NCBI GenBank assembly: GCA_021811225.1
Contig: JAJZPJ010000143.1
Span: forward strand, 1 to 6,743
Direction of reading: 5' to 3'
DNA length: 6,743 bases
Source of the DNA: Pseudomonadota bacterium
GTDB lineage: Bacteria; Pseudomonadota; Gammaproteobacteria; Burkholderiales; Rhodocyclaceae
The translations under genes were made by a program, and so were the position numbers. Numbering within the stretch: the first letter of the stretch is position 1; each line of letters opens with the position of its first letter. Positions 5,791-6,743 of this stretch are shown here, piece after piece. The notes under the pieces are model-generated. The model searched no databases. It was given only the letters and a program-made list of their open reading frames with translations, and was not told the origin of the DNA.

Positions 5791-6288
5791 ATGGACATCA
5801 AACGCATAGCGAAGCATCTTCTGACGACCCACCGGCAAGTCAAGCGGGCTTTCTCCCACCAGGCCCTGATCGCGATCGAGCACGCGATAAAAGCGAGCGA
5901 GACCGCGCACGTCGGGGAAATTCGCTTCGCGGTGGAAGGCGCACTGGACGGCACGCCGCTCTTCAAGGGGCAATCTGCGCGGGAACGTGCGATCGACCTG
6001 TTTTCGCAACTACGGGTGTGGGATACCGAACACAACAACGGCGTGCTGATTTATCTGTTGCTTGCCGACCGGGACGTCGAGATTGTCGCCGACCGCGGGA
6101 TTCACGCGAAGGTGGGCTCGCAGGAATGGGAAAAGGTATGCCGCAAGATGGAAACTGCCTTTAAACAGGCGGACTACGAAGGCGGCGTGGTCGGCGGCAT
6201 TCAGGCGGTGACGCAGCATCTGGTGGAACATTTTCCCGTCTACGGTGCCGGCCGGAATGAATTGCCGGACAAGCCGGTGGTGCTGTAG
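5791..6288 (+). CDS. Soluble TPM-domain protein
   Basis: A 165-aa protein with a TPM domain and no signal peptide or membrane segment, so probably cytoplasmic or peripheral. The N-terminus is basic and helical (MDIKRIAKHLLTTHRQVKRAF). The TPM core runs about 23-148: HQALIAIEHAIKASE, VGEIRFAVEGAL, ARERAIDLFSQLRVWDTEHNNGVLIYLLLADRDVEIVADRGIHAKV, and a closing helix with YEGGVVGGIQAVTQHLVEHF. The WDTEHNNGVLIY stretch matches the position of KKVDDGAILVV in the upstream TPM protein. It begins 2 nt after that gene's stop and completes a lemA-TPM-TPM operon, an arrangement I recall from betaproteobacteria. Function is unknown; the natural guess is an inner-face partner of the membrane TPM protein. 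Confidence 0.9.
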   Translation: MDIKRIAKHLLTTHRQVKRAFSHQALIAIEHAIKASETAHVGEIRFAVEGALDGTPLFKGQSARERAIDLFSQLRVWDTEHNNGVLIYLLLADRDVEIVADRGIHAKVGSQEWEKVCRKMETAFKQADYEGGVVGGIQAVTQHLVEHFPVYGAGRNELPDKPVVL

Positions 6289-6376
6289 CTCAACTGACCT
6301 TGTCATGCCGTCGCATCGATACGCATCGGACACCATGCTGGACAGCCGGGCAAGATGGATTCAATTCGGGTGAGTT
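6289..6376. other. Intergenic gap without clear signals
   Basis: This 88-nt spacer separates the lemA-TPM operon from the DUF1622 gene. I see no stem followed by a T-run and no good -35/-10 pair. CGCATCG and GCATCGG form a short direct repeat near 6310-6331, probably chance. A promoter for the next gene would have to be here or upstream. Confidence 0.4.
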
Positions 6377-6730
6377 ATGCATGAACTGCTGGTTCAATGG
6401 GTGGGTTACATCGTCCCCTGGATCGAGGCCGTGGGCATCGTCGTGGTGCTGTGGGGCGTCCTGGAGGCGTTCACCGGCCTGGCGCAGCGTGGCTGGTCGT
6501 TGGCGGCACGGCGCACGATGCGCAAGGACCTCGGCGCCATCCGCCTCGCGATGGGCGAGAAGATGGTGCTCGGACTCGAGTTCTTCCTGGCTGGTGACAT
6601 CGTACAGACCATCGTGGTGCCGACCTGGAACTCGCTGGCGATCCTCGGCGGCATCGTGGTGATCCGCACGGTGATCGTCTATTTCATGAACCTGGAATTG
6701 AGCCGGGGAGCGAAACGGGACGGCGTATGA
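6377..6730 (+). CDS. DUF1622 family three-TM membrane protein
   Basis: A 117-aa inner-membrane protein matching the DUF1622 pattern. TM1 spans about residues 10-32 (IVPWIEAVGIVVVLWGVLEAF), a basic loop follows (GWSLAARRTMRKDLG), TM2 spans about 62-82 with the hallmark LGLEFFLAGDIVQTIVVPT, and TM3 about 88-104 (AILGGIVVIRTVIVYFMNLEL). The acidic residues in TM1-TM2 (E17, E68, D74) and R97 in TM3 are the kind of buried charges conserved in the family. Function is unknown. The Shine-Dalgarno is weak: GGGTGAG at 6368-6374 is only 2 nt from the ATG, so the start is less certain than for other genes, though length and TM1 fit. Its stop overlaps an ATG at 6727 (ATGA), so another gene may follow in the same operon. 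Confidence 0.9.
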   Translation: MHELLVQWVGYIVPWIEAVGIVVVLWGVLEAFTGLAQRGWSLAARRTMRKDLGAIRLAMGEKMVLGLEFFLAGDIVQTIVVPTWNSLAILGGIVVIRTVIVYFMNLELSRGAKRDGV

Positions 6731-6743
6731 GACAGGGCAATCG
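6727..6743 (+). CDS. Possible start of a further gene, truncated by the window edge
   Basis: ATG at 6727 overlaps the TGA of the DUF1622 gene in the ATGA pattern common for coupled genes, and reads MRQGN before the window ends. CGGGGAG at 6704-6710 could serve as a distant Shine-Dalgarno. Too short to identify. Confidence 0.25.

Noticed and set aside
6289..6376. Possible terminator after the second TPM gene
   Set aside because: No stable stem with a following T-run was found; apparent repeats around 6310-6331 are direct, not inverted.
1..6743. CRISPR array, tRNA, rRNA, insertion sequence or integrase
   Set aside because: No regularly spaced repeats, no cloverleaf-like sequence I could recognise, and no transposase or integrase motifs in any frame.

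Overview
The window is a compact, GC-rich stretch of bacterial chromosome. Ten intact genes lie on the + strand, intergenic gaps are short, and I see no credible gene on the minus strand. Gene content (Tat-exported DsrO-like ferredoxin, GlgX, LemA with two TPM-domain partners, DUF1622) and codon use point to a proteobacterium. A beta- or gammaproteobacterial chemolithotroph or sulfur-cycle organism is plausible, but that placement is inference.

Region 1 (2-739) encodes a four-cluster [4Fe-4S] periplasmic electron-transfer subunit, most like DsrO. Region 2 (762-2059) is a run of small genes typical of metal-handling neighbourhoods: a YHS-domain protein with a degenerate HMA-like fold and a His-rich tail, a one-TM SHOCT protein, a His/Gly-rich one-TM peptide (DUF2933-like), and a DUF5676-like membrane protein. 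Each has a clear Shine-Dalgarno sequence.

Region 3 (2064-4307) is glgX, a GH13 glycogen debranching enzyme with all catalytic motifs. Its Shine-Dalgarno lies inside the end of the preceding membrane-protein gene, so the two look co-transcribed. Its last 26 codons have lower GC and different codon use, as if the original stop was lost and the frame now runs through an old intergenic region. Region 4 (4323-6288) is a tight lemA - TPM (YgcG-like, membrane-anchored, Gly-rich tail) - TPM (soluble) operon, probably with a cell-envelope role. Region 5 (6377-6730) is a DUF1622 three-TM protein whose stop overlaps a possible next start at the window edge.

The genes do not form one recognised pathway. 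The most likely reading is three or four small operons placed side by side: redox, metal handling, glycogen turnover and envelope. I did not find convincing evidence of a wholly new system. The most notable points are the YHS/degenerate-HMA/His-tail protein with its small membrane-protein cassette, the DsrO-like subunit without an adjacent DsrP, and the C-terminal extension of GlgX. No tRNA, rRNA, CRISPR array, insertion sequence or strong terminator was seen.
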